Assembly: GCF_014069875.1 (NCBI RefSeq)
Contig: NZ_CP059676.1
Coordinates: 2,108,001 to 2,172,000 of the forward strand
DNA: 64,000 nucleotides
Direction: 5' to 3'
Source: Flaviflexus equikiangi
GTDB taxonomy: Bacteria; Actinomycetota; Actinomycetes; Actinomycetales; Actinomycetaceae
Made by a program: the position numbers and the translations under genes. Below the pieces are notes generated by a model that was not told the DNA's origin, made no database searches, and saw only the letters and a program-made list of their open reading frames with translations. Within the stretch, counting starts at the first letter, position 1, and every line of letters starts with the position of its first letter. This document shows positions 54,261-63,035 of the stretch, one piece after another.

Positions 54261-54296
54261 AATTCCTCCAGAACCTGCATTCGCAGAAGGAACCAT

Positions 54297-54305
54297 CCCC
54301 CCCCC
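54297..54305. repeat. Homopolymeric tract of nine C (nine G on the coding strand)
   Basis: The tract lies 36 bases before the start codon of the secreted-peptide gene, in its leader. It is the longest homopolymer I noticed in the window. Such tracts can change in length by slippage. Confidence 0.8.
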
Positions 54306-54423
54306 TCGAAGCTGATCTTTGAGGGTTCGTGGCTATTGAAGTCTATCCTCAGATAAGTACGCCCGCTGAATAAAGCGAATAATCGACAACGTGCATGACA
54401 AGCCAAAAATTGGCGTCGAATGG

Positions 54424-54555
54424 TTACAAGTCCTTCGCCGATAAGAACGTTTCAGCGGGAACAACAAGCATATTGCTTCGCCTCACCTCCTGCCTTGCAG
54501 GGGTTCCAACGAACCCAGCATTGACGAGCCGCTCGACCGCAATACCCCAGGGCAC
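54424..54555 (-). pseudogene. Possible gene remnant or small open frame
   Basis: A 43-codon frame (GTG 54555 to stop) reads as real protein: AVERLVNAGFVGTPARQEV then RRSNMLVVPAETFLSAKDL. A stop precedes it near 54575. No clear ribosome-binding site. It could be the surviving 3' end of a DNA-binding protein gene; I do not recognise the family. Confidence 0.35.
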
Positions 54556-54565
54556 AGACCGAGCT

Positions 54566-55015
54566 TTACGGCCGCCAGATCACGAGGGCGGAGCTGCGGC
54601 GGGAGGACCCCCCGGGCGGCCTTTCGCCACGGGATAGGGCGACGATGGAGCCGTCCTGCCCTGCCGCGAAAACGCGGCCTTCGGCAGCCTGCTTCTCAAG
54701 GAGAAGATTCTTGAGCCGAGCAAGGGCTGACTTCAACCTGCTGTTCTCGCGCTTGAGCTTCTTCACCTCGTTCTCGAGCTTGAGGATGCGTGAGATGCCG
54801 GCCAGGTTGATGCCCTCTTCCTGGGAAAGCTGCTGGATCTCCTGCAATGCCTCGATGTCGTTGAGAGAGTAGCGACGCCCGCCGCCCTTCGTCCGGGAGG
54901 CGACCACGAGCCCAAGACGGTCGTACTGGCGCACCGTCTGGGCATGCATCCCCGCCATCTGCGCCGCGATCGAGACGGAGAAGACGGGGTCGTTCCTGGA
55001 CAGGGAGGGGCTCAT
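54566..55015 (-). CDS. hspR: Heat-shock repressor HspR (MerR family)
   Basis: A 149-residue MerR-type protein. Helix-turn-helix [20 protein letters not shown] with [20 protein letters not shown], then a coiled coil (about 75-115: [20 protein letters not shown]). It binds HAIR sites and, with DnaK as corepressor, represses dnaK and clpB. Both HAIR sites are in this window. ATG 55015 overlaps the dnaJ stop and has GGGAGG... actually GACAGGGAG upstream on the opposite strand only, so translation likely depends on coupling to dnaJ. Last gene of the operon. Confidence 0.95.
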   Translation of the reverse strand: MSPSLSRNDPVFSVSIAAQMAGMHAQTVRQYDRLGLVVASRTKGGGRRYSLNDIEALQEIQQLSQEEGINLAGISRILKLENEVKKLKRENSRLKSALARLKNLLLEKQAAEGRVFAAGQDGSIVALSRGERPPGGSSRRSSALVIWRP

Positions 55016-55998
55016 GAAATCTTCGCCATCCTCGCAAGGTCGGCTCGCGGGTCAGCATCGCCCGTCGCGGCCTTGAAAGCCTCAACGGCTTCCTTCGCGT
55101 CTGTCGACAGCTTCTTCGGCACGACGATCTTGAGCGTGACGAGCATATCTCCCGGAGTGCCGGTGCCCTGGACTCCGCGCCCGCGCACCCGCAGTGTCGT
55201 ACCGGACGAGGATCCGGCAGGGATCTTGACCGTCACGGTCTCGCCGCTGATCGTCGGCACATCGACATGGGCGCCAAGGGCGGCCTCCGCGAACGAGACG
55301 GGAAGCGTGATCTTGATGTTCTTGCCGGACAGCTCGAACACGGGATGCTTCTCCACGGACACCGTGATGATGAGGTCCCCGGGTTCACCGCCGTTCGTAC
55401 CCGGCTGGCCCTTGCCGCGCAGACGAATCTTCTGACCATCGTGCACGCCGGCCGGGATTCGCGCGTTGAAGCGCTGACCGCGGTTCACCACCTGCACGGT
55501 TGCTCCAGAGACTGCTTGGGCGAGAGAGATCGATGCTGCGGCGGTCTCGTCCGCACCCTTCTGGGTTCTCCGACCAAAGCCGCCGAAGCCGCCCGCATTG
55601 CCGAAGGGGCCTGCCCCTCCGCCGAACATGCCGCCGAGAATGTCTTCGAAACCACCAGCGTTGCCGGTCCGATGGGTTGACGCGCCCCCGCCGAACATGG
55701 AGGAGAAGACGTCGTCGAAGCCGCCTCCGCCCGACCCTCCGGCCGAGAAGCGGGCACCGCCGCCCCCCATCGCACGGATCGCATCGTATTGCTTGCGATC
55801 CTCCGCGTCGGAGAGCACAGCGTATGCCTCACCGACGTCCTTGAACTTGCTCTCCGCCGCCTCATCACCCGGATTCTTATCCGGATGGTAGGTGCGCGCG
55901 AGCTTCCGATAAGCCTTCTTGATCTGGTCGTCGGTCGCGTCTTTCGGCACGCCGAGGACAGAGTAGAAGTCCTTGGTCAGCCAATCCTGACTAGCCAT
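55012..55998 (-). CDS. dnaJ: Co-chaperone DnaJ/CbpA type without zinc fingers
   Basis: A 328-residue J-domain protein. J domain with HPD ([15 protein letters not shown], about residue 38), Gly/Phe-rich region (about 78-145) and C-terminal beta domains I/II with peptide-binding ([23 protein letters not shown]). The four CxxCxGxG zinc-binding repeats of classic DnaJ are absent, so this is a CbpA/type II protein. It stimulates DnaK ATPase activity. GGAAGGTG lies seven bases before the start. It lies behind an intercistronic hairpin and is coupled to hspR. Confidence 0.95.
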   Translation of the reverse strand: MASQDWLTKDFYSVLGVPKDATDDQIKKAYRKLARTYHPDKNPGDEAAESKFKDVGEAYAVLSDAEDRKQYDAIRAMGGGGARFSAGGSGGGGFDDVFSSMFGGGASTHRTGNAGGFEDILGGMFGGGAGPFGNAGGFGGFGRRTQKGADETAAASISLAQAVSGATVQVVNRGQRFNARIPAGVHDGQKIRLRGKGQPGTNGGEPGDLIITVSVEKHPVFELSGKNIKITLPVSFAEAALGAHVDVPTISGETVTVKIPAGSSSGTTLRVRGRGVQGTGTPGDMLVTLKIVVPKKLSTDAKEAVEAFKAATGDADPRADLARMAKIS

Positions 55999-56020
55999 GG
56001 CGCATCACCTTCCTTCGAAG

Positions 56021-56047
56021 GTGTGCCGGGCACAAGGCCCGGCACAC
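56021..56047 (-). promoter_or_regulatory. Stem-loop between grpE and dnaJ
   Basis: An 11-bp perfect stem (56021-56031 with 56037-56047) and loop of five in the 57-base gap. No T run. It may lower dnaJ-hspR expression relative to dnaK-grpE or be an RNA processing/stability element. Confidence 0.6.
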
Positions 56048-56055
56048 ACACATCG

Positions 56056-56655
56056 TTACTGCGGAGAGACTACCCCGACCCGTGCGGGACGGAGGACTCG
56101 GTCTCCCATTTTGTAGCCGGGTTGGATGAGAGTGCCGATCTGCTCGGACTCCACATCCGATGGAGTGTTCATGAGTGCCTCGTGGATCTCCGGATCGAAG
56201 GGCTCTCCCACTGCCCCGAATCGGACGAGCTGATAGTTCGTCTGAAGCGTGTTCTCCACCTTCGTCGCGATCGCACCAGCGGGTCCGTTCAGGTCATCGT
56301 GCTGGCGGGCCAGCTCGATGTCGTCCAGGACAGAGAGGAGGGTCTCGAGGACCGCGACGATCCCCGCCTGCTTCTGGGCCGCACCATCGGCCTTGGAGCG
56401 GCGGACGTAGGCGTTGTACTCCTGCGAGACGTTGTAGACGTCCGCTCGGGAGCGCGCCAGCTGGTCCTCCAGGTCCGCGATCGTAGCCTGGGCAGCCGCG
56501 AGGGGATCCTCCTCGGCCGCCGAGTCCTCGACGTCAGCCTCCTCGGCGGGAGCCGTCTCGGTCTCCTCGACCGTCTCCTCCGCCGGATCTGGCTGAGCGT
56601 CGTCCACCCTGCCAGCGTCCTCCGAGGTCATCTCTTCGGGCGACTGGTTGTTCAC
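56056..56655 (-). CDS. grpE: Nucleotide exchange factor GrpE
   Basis: A 199-residue protein with an acidic N-terminal extension (about 1-50), a long coiled coil (about 55-120) and the C-terminal beta domain ([32 protein letters not shown]). It swaps ADP for ATP on DnaK. GTG 56655 overlaps the dnaK stop (GTGA), so it is coupled. Confidence 0.96.
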   Translation of the reverse strand: MNNQSPEEMTSEDAGRVDDAQPDPAEETVEETETAPAEEADVEDSAAEEDPLAAAQATIADLEDQLARSRADVYNVSQEYNAYVRRSKADGAAQKQAGIVAVLETLLSVLDDIELARQHDDLNGPAGAIATKVENTLQTNYQLVRFGAVGEPFDPEIHEALMNTPSDVESEQIGTLIQPGYKMGDRVLRPARVGVVSPQ

Positions 56656-58505
56656 TTGTTCGTACCGTCCTCATCGTCGACAACTTCGGCGTCGACGATA
56701 TCCTCGTCGCCGTCAGCCGGGGCCGCGCCCTCAGCGGGAGCTTCCTCAGCTGCCGCCTGCGCGTAGATCGCTTCACCGATCTTCTGCGACTTCTCGGTCA
56801 GCGCCTGCTGGGCAGTCTTGATGGCCTCAACGTCCTCGCCCTCGAGCGCGGTCTTGAGTTCACCGACTGCACCCTGAACATCGGAGACGAGAGCATCGTC
56901 GAGCTTGTCCTTGTTCTCCTCGAGAAGCTTCTCGATGGAGTAGACCTGCTGCTCTGCCGTGTTGCGGAGCTCTGCCTCTTCCTTCCGCTTCGCGTCCTCA
57001 GCGGCGTGTGCTTCGGCTTCCTTGATCATGCGGTCGATCTCGTCCTTCGGGAGGGCCGATCCACCGGTGATGGTCATCGACTGCTCCTTGCCGGTGCCGC
57101 GATCCTTCGCGGACACGTGGACGATGCCGTTGGCATCGATGTCGAAGGTGACCTCGACCTGGGGAACGCCGCGCGGGGCGGGTGCGATGCCGGTGAGCTC
57201 GAAGGTGCCGAGCGGCTTGTTGTCCCGAGCGAACTCGCGCTCACCCTGGTAGACCTGGATGAGAACGGAGGGCTGGTTATCTTCCGCCGTGGAGAACACT
57301 TCGGAGCGCTTCGTCGGGATAGCGGTGTTGCGCTCGATGAGCTTCGTCATGACGCCGCCCTTGGTCTCGATGCCGAGCGACAGCGGGGTCACGTCGATGA
57401 GGAGGACGTCCTTGCGGTCACCGGTGATGACGCCGGCCTGGAGGGCGGCACCGACAGCGACAACCTCGTCCGGGTTGACGGACTTGTTCGGCTCCTTGCC
57501 GCCGGTCAGCTCCTTGACGACCTCGGTCACCATGGGCATACGCGTCGAGCCGCCGACGAGGACGACATGGTCGATCTCGGACAGCTTGATCCCGGCGTCC
57601 TTGATGACGTTGTTGAACGGAACCTTCGTGCGCTCGAGGAGGTCGCGGGTCATCTCTTCGAACTTGGCGCGCGTGAGCTTCTCATCGAGGTGCAGCGGGC
57701 CGTTCTCCGTCATCGACAGGTACTGCAAGGTGATGTTCGTCGAGGTGGCCGAGGAGAGTTCCTTCTTGGCCTGCTCCGCGGCCTCCTTGAGGCGCTGAAG
57801 AGCGATCTTGTCCTTGGACAGGTCGACCCCGTAGTTGTTCTTGGCCTGGCCGACCAGCCAGTCGACGATCTTCTGATCCCAGTCATCGCCGCCGAGACGG
57901 TTATCGCCGTTGGTTGCGCGAACCTGGATCGTCGAGAACTCGTCCTCATCCTTGCCGACTTCGAGGAGGGACACGTCGAAGGTGCCGCCACCGAGGTCGA
58001 AGACGAGGATGAGCTCGTCTTCCTTGCCCTTTTCCAGGCCGTAGGCGAGAGCCGCGGCCGTGGGCTCGTTGACGATGCGCTGGACGTTGAGGCCAGCGAT
58101 CTGGCCGGCGTCCTTCGTCGCCTGACGCTCAGCGTCGTTGAAGTAGGCGGGAACGGTGATCACAGCATCCGTCACCTCTTCGCCGAGGTAGGCCTCGGCG
58201 TCATTCTTCAGCTTGGTGAGGATGAAAGCAGAGATCTGCTGCGGGGTGTACTTGGTGTCCTCGATGGAGACGGACCAGTCCGTTCCCATGTGGCGCTTCA
58301 CGGATTGAACGGTGTGATCGACGTTGGTGACGGCCTGGCGCTTGGCGATCTCGCCGACCAGGACCTCTCCCGACTTCGAGAAGCCGACAACCGAGGGGGT
58401 GGTGCGGGCACCCTCGGCGTTGGCGATCACCGTGGGTTCGCCGCCCTCGAGGACAGCGACGCACGAGTTCGTGGTGCCAAGGTCAATACCTACTGCACGT
58501 GCCAT
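56652..58505 (-). CDS. dnaK: Chaperone DnaK (Hsp70)
   Basis: A 617-residue Hsp70. Phosphate-binding loops [13 protein letters not shown] and [13 protein letters not shown], signature [12 protein letters not shown], linker [12 protein letters not shown] into the substrate-binding domain, and an acidic tail [12 protein letters not shown]. Start ATG 58505 with AAGGAG upstream. First gene of the operon dnaK-grpE-dnaJ-hspR, under a near-perfect HAIR operator at 58614-58634. Works with ClpB in disaggregation and with HspR as corepressor. Confidence 0.98.
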   Translation of the reverse strand: MARAVGIDLGTTNSCVAVLEGGEPTVIANAEGARTTPSVVGFSKSGEVLVGEIAKRQAVTNVDHTVQSVKRHMGTDWSVSIEDTKYTPQQISAFILTKLKNDAEAYLGEEVTDAVITVPAYFNDAERQATKDAGQIAGLNVQRIVNEPTAAALAYGLEKGKEDELILVFDLGGGTFDVSLLEVGKDEDEFSTIQVRATNGDNRLGGDDWDQKIVDWLVGQAKNNYGVDLSKDKIALQRLKEAAEQAKKELSSATSTNITLQYLSMTENGPLHLDEKLTRAKFEEMTRDLLERTKVPFNNVIKDAGIKLSEIDHVVLVGGSTRMPMVTEVVKELTGGKEPNKSVNPDEVVAVGAALQAGVITGDRKDVLLIDVTPLSLGIETKGGVMTKLIERNTAIPTKRSEVFSTAEDNQPSVLIQVYQGEREFARDNKPLGTFELTGIAPAPRGVPQVEVTFDIDANGIVHVSAKDRGTGKEQSMTITGGSALPKDEIDRMIKEAEAHAAEDAKRKEEAELRNTAEQQVYSIEKLLEENKDKLDDALVSDVQGAVGELKTALEGEDVEAIKTAQQALTEKSQKIGEAIYAQAAAEEAPAEGAAPADGDEDIVDAEVVDDEDGTNK

Positions 58506-58851
58506 AGCGAATAACTCCTTCCGGGCCGAAGCCCAACCGCCGAAGCGGCAAGTAAATGTTTCCTCCTCAAGTGTGAAGCACCGAGAAGGTTATGTCCAAC
58601 TGACTAGCTCTTTCTTGAGTCCACTCTACTCAACTTTGCATAGGTGGGGAATATTCCCATCGGTCGCAACACCTTGAGATAGGCCACAGAACGAGCCCCG
58701 GGGGCTCCTGATCACCCGGAGCGAACGCGCCCCACGGCGCGCATGTCGTCAGCCCCGTGGGCACGCTATGCCCTCAGAGCCGGTCACGCCACCAGCGCGG
58801 GATAGGTAGGCTTGAGGCAGGGCGTCGACGGTCGGCGCCGGGGAGGAACCC
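58506..58851. other. Divergent promoter region between dnaK and SRPBCC gene
   Basis: 346 bases. Contains the dnaK leader (58506-58613), the HAIR operator, and from 58635 to 58851 the promoter of the plus-strand gene. A short GC-rich palindrome occurs near 58690-58705. No reading frame supported. Confidence 0.5.
58614..58634. promoter_or_regulatory. HAIR element (HspR operator) upstream of dnaK
   Basis: CTTGAGT-N7-ACTCAAC, one mismatch from the consensus and from the clpB site. It lies about 110 bases before the dnaK start codon, further than in clpB (48), which implies a long leader. Confidence 0.88.
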
Positions 58852-59475
58852 ATGAGCCTCAACACTCAGGTGCAGGCCGTTCAGCGAAAGACCTCACGGA
58901 ACGGCAAGAAGCATCTTGTCGAGCTGGAGCAGAAGTTTGCCAGCGAGCCGGCAGAAGTCTGGGATGCTCTGACGAGCCCGGATGCCTTGGCGCAATGGTT
59001 CGAGGAGCCGCAGGGCAATCTCAAGGAGGGCGGCACGTACGTCCTGCCGCAGAGCCGCCACTCGGGCAAGATCCGCGACTGCATCCCCCACAAGAAGCTC
59101 AGCATCACGTGGGAGTACGAGAACAGTTTCTCCAGCCTCCGGATCAGCCTGTTCCCCAACGGCCGAGGCACCCGCCTCAAGGTTTCCCATGAGGTGCCGT
59201 CCGATGAGCACTGGGAGACATTCGGACCTGCCGCGACGGGGATCGGCTGGGATGGTGCGCTGTACGCCCTCTCCCTTTATCTCGAGGGAGATGCTCGGGC
59301 GAATCCTGAGGAGATGGCGGAGATCATGGCGAGCCCGGAGGGCCTGCAGTTTATCTCCGACCTTGCCGAGTCATGGAAGCGTGCCCACAACTATTCTGGA
59401 GCCAACCACAAGCTTGCCGAGCTCCAGGCCGCCCGAACGGCAGCCTTCTATCGCGGAGAGAAGCCGGTCGAATAG
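58852..59475 (+). CDS. SRPBCC/AHSA1-like START-domain protein
   Basis: A 207-residue protein with GGGGAGG before ATG 58852. The START-like fold of the AHSA1 group is seen: LVELEQKFASEPAEVWDAL, LAQWFEEPQGNL, KLSITWEYE, GTRLKVSHEVP, and ATGIGWDGALYALSLYLEG. The family includes Hsp90 ATPase activators in eukaryotes and the Rv0910-type toxins of mycobacteria; most bacterial members bind small hydrophobic ligands. Stands next to dnaK but has its own promoter; heat-shock link unproven. Confidence 0.85.
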   Translation: MSLNTQVQAVQRKTSRNGKKHLVELEQKFASEPAEVWDALTSPDALAQWFEEPQGNLKEGGTYVLPQSRHSGKIRDCIPHKKLSITWEYENSFSSLRISLFPNGRGTRLKVSHEVPSDEHWETFGPAATGIGWDGALYALSLYLEGDARANPEEMAEIMASPEGLQFISDLAESWKRAHNYSGANHKLAELQAARTAAFYRGEKPVE

Positions 59476-59509
59476 GGCTGGTCGCGACAGGCCGGCGGCT
59501 CATGGCGGC

Positions 59510-60391
59510 CTACAGTTCGCCGCGAAACTCGCTCGACACCTCGGCCACGAACGAGGCGACGACCGGTACGTCTTCTGCGCGCCACACGAGCGCGATCTCC
59601 CTCTTGTCGTTCGTTTCGAGCGGCAGGAAGACCGCCCCCGGAACGTGGAGAGAGGGATCATCGACGGGAAGCAGCGCAAGACCAATCCCCGACGACGCGA
59701 GCCCGGCATGGGTTGCGAGAGATTCGGACTCGAGGACGATACGGAGCTTCGTGCCGCGAGCAAGCCTGTCAAGGATGTTGCGGGTGGTATAGCCGGGAGG
59801 CGCCGCGACGAACGACTCCCCCACAACCTCCTCGAAGCGGACAGATGTCCGAGGCGCGAGGCGATGCCCTTCGGGGACAACGATCGCCATGGCTTGACGA
59901 TGAACGGTATGGATCGTTAAACCGCCCAGCAGCTCGGGCACCACATCGGGCGCGCAGAGCGCAACATCGAGCTCTCCCGCGTGCAGCGCCATGACGAGCG
60001 CCTCGGCAGTTGCCTGGGAGAGGACGACATCGGCCTTGGGATGTCGGGAGAGAAAGCTGCGGATGACTCGCGGGGCAAGCCACGGGCCGAGTGACGGCAG
60101 GAAGCCGAATCTCACGCGTCCCGTCTCGGGATCGAGTAGGCGCCGCAGCTCCGCTTCTCCACGATCTAGGCTCTGCTGCGCGTCGCGGAATGCCGCCTCG
60201 ATGACTCTCCCGCGATCGTTGAGGCGCAGGCGCCGCCCGCCACGATCGAAGAGTTCCGTCCCGAGACGCGACTCGAGCCTGGCCAGGCGCCTCGACAGCG
60301 TCGGCTGCGGCATGGCGAGCAGATCTGCCGCCTCCGACAGGTTCTGAACGCCGGCAAGGGTCAGGAACCACGTGTAATCCTCCGCGCGCAC
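59510..60391 (-). CDS. LysR family transcriptional regulator
   Basis: A 293-residue LysR regulator. I chose GTG 60391, since GGGAGGGG lies 4 bases upstream and the result has normal family length. Helix-turn-helix at 1-60 (FLTLAGVQNLSEAADLLAMP with QPTLSRRLARLESRLG), and an effector domain with VRFGFLPSLGPWLAPRVI. Divergent from an MFS gene, as E. coli ynfL is from ynfM, and probably controls it. Palindromic sequence in the 84-base gap is the likely operator. Confidence 0.93.
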   Translation of the reverse strand: MRAEDYTWFLTLAGVQNLSEAADLLAMPQPTLSRRLARLESRLGTELFDRGGRRLRLNDRGRVIEAAFRDAQQSLDRGEAELRRLLDPETGRVRFGFLPSLGPWLAPRVIRSFLSRHPKADVVLSQATAEALVMALHAGELDVALCAPDVVPELLGGLTIHTVHRQAMAIVVPEGHRLAPRTSVRFEEVVGESFVAAPPGYTTRNILDRLARGTKLRIVLESESLATHAGLASSGIGLALLPVDDPSLHVPGAVFLPLETNDKREIALVWRAEDVPVVASFVAEVSSEFRGEL

Positions 60392-60403
60392 AACACCCCT
60401 CCC

Positions 60404-60440
60404 ATGCATGATTTTCATGAAAACTGATCGATTCATGCAT
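60404..60440. promoter_or_regulatory. Palindromic operator between LysR and MFS genes
   Basis: ATGCATGA (60404-60411) is repeated inverted as TCATGCAT (60433-60440), and between them lies a perfect 12-base palindrome TTTTCATGAAAA (60412-60423). Typical place and structure for a LysR-type box that controls both genes; the LysR protein would bind here. Confidence 0.65.
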
Positions 60441-60475
60441 TTTACAAGATAGCTCGGGGCGGGGACCATGGTCCC

Positions 60476-61705
60476 ATGATGAGGAATGAGGGAAAGACGG
60501 CTGACAAGCCCGCGAGCGCGGAACGGAGCGATGGCATCCGCCATGGCGACCCATCCTACCGGCGGGCCGTTCTCGCCCTCTTCGCCACAGGGCTCGCCTC
60601 CTTCAACGCCATCTACTGCACGCAGGCGCTCATGCCAGCCCTGTCCGAGTACTTCGATGCGACCCCCGCAACGGCCGCATGGACGGTCAGCGCCGCGACG
60701 GGAATGCTCGCACTAGCGATTCTTCCCGCCTCCATCCTCTCCGAGCGCTTCGGCCGCGGCCGCGTCATCGCGATCTCCACCCTCCTCGCCATCACCGTCG
60801 GCACGGCACTGCCGTTCGCCCCCACCATCGAATGGATCATTGCCGGGCGCGCCCTTCAGGGCCTGGCGATCGCCGGGGTTCCCGCGACGGCAATGGCATG
60901 GCTGGCGGACGAGATAAGCGGACTGGACCTGCCGAGGGCGATGGGACAGTACATTGCCGGGACGACGCTCGGGGGCCTGCTCTCGCGCCTCATTCCCGCG
61001 GGAGTGCTGGAGTTTGCGGACTGGCGGTGGGCGCTGGGCGCCAACATGATGTTTGCGGCCGCCTGCTCTGTCTTCGCGGTGCTCCTCCTCCCGGCCCAGC
61101 GGCGCTTCACACCGAAGAGACTGACGGTCAGGGGCGAATGGCGGGCCGTCACCAGTCACCTGCGCACGCCCGCACTCCTTGGACTCTTCCTCATCGCCTT
61201 CCTTCTCATGGGAGCTTTCGTCTCCCTCTACGACTACTTGGGCTACCGCCTGATCGAGGAGTTCGACTTCTCCCCCGGCCTGGCCGGCAGCATCTTCCTC
61301 CTCTACCTGGGGGGCACGTTCTCTTCGGGATGGGCGGGCCGCTCCGCGGCGAAGCATGGCCGCCCCCGCATCCTCCTCACCGGGGTTGGCGCCTGCCTGG
61401 CTTCGCTCCCCCTCATCGCCATCCCCACGATCGCCACGACGGTTCTCGGAACAGGGCTCTTCACGATGGGATTCTTCGCATCCCATTCCGTCGCCTCCGG
61501 ATGGGTCGGCGCTCTTGCGAGTCGCGACCGCGCCGAGGCCACGGGAACATACCTCACGTCCTACTACCTCGGGTCGTCCGTGCTCGGCGTCGTCTCGGGA
61601 GTCATCATGCACGATCTGGGATGGGGGGCAATGATCGCGTTCCTGGGCATCCTCACCGCGGCGACGGGACTCATCGGCGCCGCGGTGGCTCGATCGACTG
61701 CGTAG
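60476..61705 (+). CDS. MFS transporter (YnfM-like)
   Basis: A 409-residue major facilitator with 12 predicted helices. N-terminal helix with FATGLASFNAIYCTQALMP, motif A-like ILSERFGRGRVIAIS between helices 2 and 3, and an equivalent GRSAAKHGRPRILL between 8 and 9. Length and start pattern match YnfM/arabinose-efflux-like exporters. The start may be ATG 60476 or ATG 60479. Divergent from LysR. Substrate unknown, may be an exported metabolite or drug. Confidence 0.92.
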   Translation: MMRNEGKTADKPASAERSDGIRHGDPSYRRAVLALFATGLASFNAIYCTQALMPALSEYFDATPATAAWTVSAATGMLALAILPASILSERFGRGRVIAISTLLAITVGTALPFAPTIEWIIAGRALQGLAIAGVPATAMAWLADEISGLDLPRAMGQYIAGTTLGGLLSRLIPAGVLEFADWRWALGANMMFAAACSVFAVLLLPAQRRFTPKRLTVRGEWRAVTSHLRTPALLGLFLIAFLLMGAFVSLYDYLGYRLIEEFDFSPGLAGSIFLLYLGGTFSSGWAGRSAAKHGRPRILLTGVGACLASLPLIAIPTIATTVLGTGLFTMGFFASHSVASGWVGALASRDRAEATGTYLTSYYLGSSVLGVVSGVIMHDLGWGAMIAFLGILTAATGLIGAAVARSTA

Positions 61706-61769
61706 AATTCACGTTTTCCCCAGTCTCCGCGAAGGGTTTTCGCACGATCGCACAACCCCACACGATCTC

Positions 61770-61844
61770 CAACAGGTCCCTGTTGCATTCTGCAGGCACC
61801 TGTTCTATAGTTTCAACAGGTACCTGACATACAGGTTCCAGTTG
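61770..61844 (+). promoter_or_regulatory. MarR promoter with four related palindromic sites
   Basis: Perfect site CAACAGGTCCCTGTTG (61770-61785), then TGCAGGCACCTGTT (61791-61804), CAACAGGTACCTGACA (61814-61829) and TACAGGTTCCAGTTG (61830-61844). Common core CAGGT-N-CCTG. Between and over them a good promoter is seen: -35 TTGCAT (61783-61788), 17-base gap, -10 TATAGT (61806-61811). Most likely autoregulation by the MarR protein downstream. Confidence 0.8.
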
Positions 61845-61860
61845 ATTCTAGGAGGATCAT

Positions 61861-62577
61861 ATGACAAACGACGAACTCATGAAGAAGTTCCGATACGCCA
61901 TGCATCTCATGAAGCCGCATGGTCGGGGACCCCGCGGTCCTCATCACCCCGCAGCCGACCCGACGCGCGGACAGGGCCGCATCCTGGCCGCACTCAAGCT
62001 CCAGGACAACATCCCCACGAAGGACCTGGCTTTTATCCTCGGCATGAGGGTCGCATCCCTCAACGAGCTGCTGGTCAAGCTCGAGGCCGCGGGCCTCGTG
62101 ACACGGTCTCAGTCAGAGGAGGATCGCCGCATCGTCCTCATCTCCCTCACGGAAGATGGTCGAAGCATCGAACAGCTTCAACCCGAAACCCCCGATGCGT
62201 TCGCACCGCTGACGGACGAGCAGCGGGCCCAGCTCGACGAGATTCTCGATCGCATGATCGACCATCTCGAGTCTCTGACGGAGCAGTCCGAGAGCTCCGA
62301 CCTGACATCATGGACCGAGCGCGCCCGAGAGCGCCTTGGAGAGGACCGCTTCGAAGCTTGGCTGAAGGATGCCGAGAAGCTCGGCCCGGACAGCCCCCTT
62401 CACCGCTTCGGCCGACGTCGCGGCATCCACGACATTGACGGCGGACATCACCACGGCAACCGCGAACACCGAGGCGGATGCGAGGGAAAGCGACAAGGAA
62501 AGGGTCGCCGCGGGGACTGCGAAGGTCACGGGCACGAAGGTCACGGGCACGAACGTCACCACGGCGACCACAGCTGA
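61861..62577 (+). CDS. MarR family regulator with histidine-rich C-terminal tail
   Basis: A 238-residue protein. AGGAGG lies six bases before ATG 61861. The winged helix-turn-helix is at about residues 38-105 (LQDNIPTKDLAFILGMRVAS, LLVKLEAAGLVTRSQSEEDR and RRIVLISLTEDG). A helical dimer region follows to about 190. The last 45 residues are rich in His, Gly, Glu, with two Cys (GGHHHGNREH, EGHGHEGHGHERHHGDHS), partly from an 18-base tandem repeat (62524-62560). Such tails often bind Ni, Zn or Cu. No target operon adjoins, so it may control distant genes as well as itself. Confidence 0.9.
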   Translation: MTNDELMKKFRYAMHLMKPHGRGPRGPHHPAADPTRGQGRILAALKLQDNIPTKDLAFILGMRVASLNELLVKLEAAGLVTRSQSEEDRRIVLISLTEDGRSIEQLQPETPDAFAPLTDEQRAQLDEILDRMIDHLESLTEQSESSDLTSWTERARERLGEDRFEAWLKDAEKLGPDSPLHRFGRRRGIHDIDGGHHHGNREHRGGCEGKRQGKGRRGDCEGHGHEGHGHERHHGDHS

Positions 62578-62580
62578 ACC

Positions 62581-62605
62581 ATGTGGCGGCCCAAGGCCGC
62601 CACAT
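62581..62605 (+). terminator. Terminator after marR
   Basis: A 10-bp stem (62581-62590 with 62596-62605) and loop of five, four bases after the stop. It can also serve the convergent gene at 62625. Confidence 0.8.
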
Positions 62606-62624
62606 GCGATCGCACACCCTAGGG

Positions 62625-63035
62625 CTAATATCCCGTCGTCGCCTGGAGGACAAGGCCCTTGCCGCGCGCCTTGAGCACATGAATGCAGGCACCGCTGGCC
62701 TCGTTGACGAGATCGACGGAGAACCAGTCTTTCGAACTCGAGTCGATCATGTCAGTGAAGCCGAGGGGGCGCATGACATCGGCGACGATGTCGAGGACCC
62801 TCTCGACGTGGGCGTCGACGATGCCGAACGTCAACCCTCCGTGATGGAGCACGTATCGATTGCCCGACTTTTCGGACGCAGCGCCTCGATCGGCATCGTC
62901 AGTGGAGAGCCATTCCTGCTTCCCGAATTCGGCATCGATCCGTTCGCGCACCCGCTCGAAGGCTCGAGCGATGTCAACACGGACATCCCTCAGCAGGCTC
63001 GTTCCAGGTTCAGCCCGGTGGATGCCGTCAGACAT
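62625..63035 (-). CDS. Conserved hypothetical protein
   Basis: A 136-residue protein from ATG 63035 (MSDGIHRAEPGTSLLRDV). Coding-like text throughout (AFERVRERIDAEFGKQEW, FGIVDAHVERVLDIVADVM, GACIHVLKARGKG). No clear ribosome-binding site before the ATG, and the frame stays open for another 56 codons to 63203. The C-terminal part looks like the soluble domain of actinobacterial lipoproteins, but no lipobox is seen in frame, so the 5' end could be damaged or misread. Not recognised. Confidence 0.5.
   Translation of the reverse strand: MSDGIHRAEPGTSLLRDVRVDIARAFERVRERIDAEFGKQEWLSTDDADRGAASEKSGNRYVLHHGGLTFGIVDAHVERVLDIVADVMRPLGFTDMIDSSSKDWFSVDLVNEASGACIHVLKARGKGLVLQATTGY

Larger units (their letters stand above)
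54261..54565 (-). other. Leader and promoter region of peptide operon
   Basis: 305 bases between hspR and the secreted-peptide gene. Contains the nine-base C tract (54297-54305), a short protein-like remnant (54424-54555) and the promoter of the minus-strand operon, whose -35/-10 I could not fix. Confidence 0.4.

Noticed and set aside
54395-54637. Plus-strand open frame of 80 codons overlapping hspR
   Set aside because: No ribosome site, overlaps hspR antisense, low-complexity end.
57006-58514. Long open frame antisense to dnaK (502 codons)
   Set aside because: Shadow of dnaK codon bias; composition (many L, V, D, G) is typical of antisense frames.
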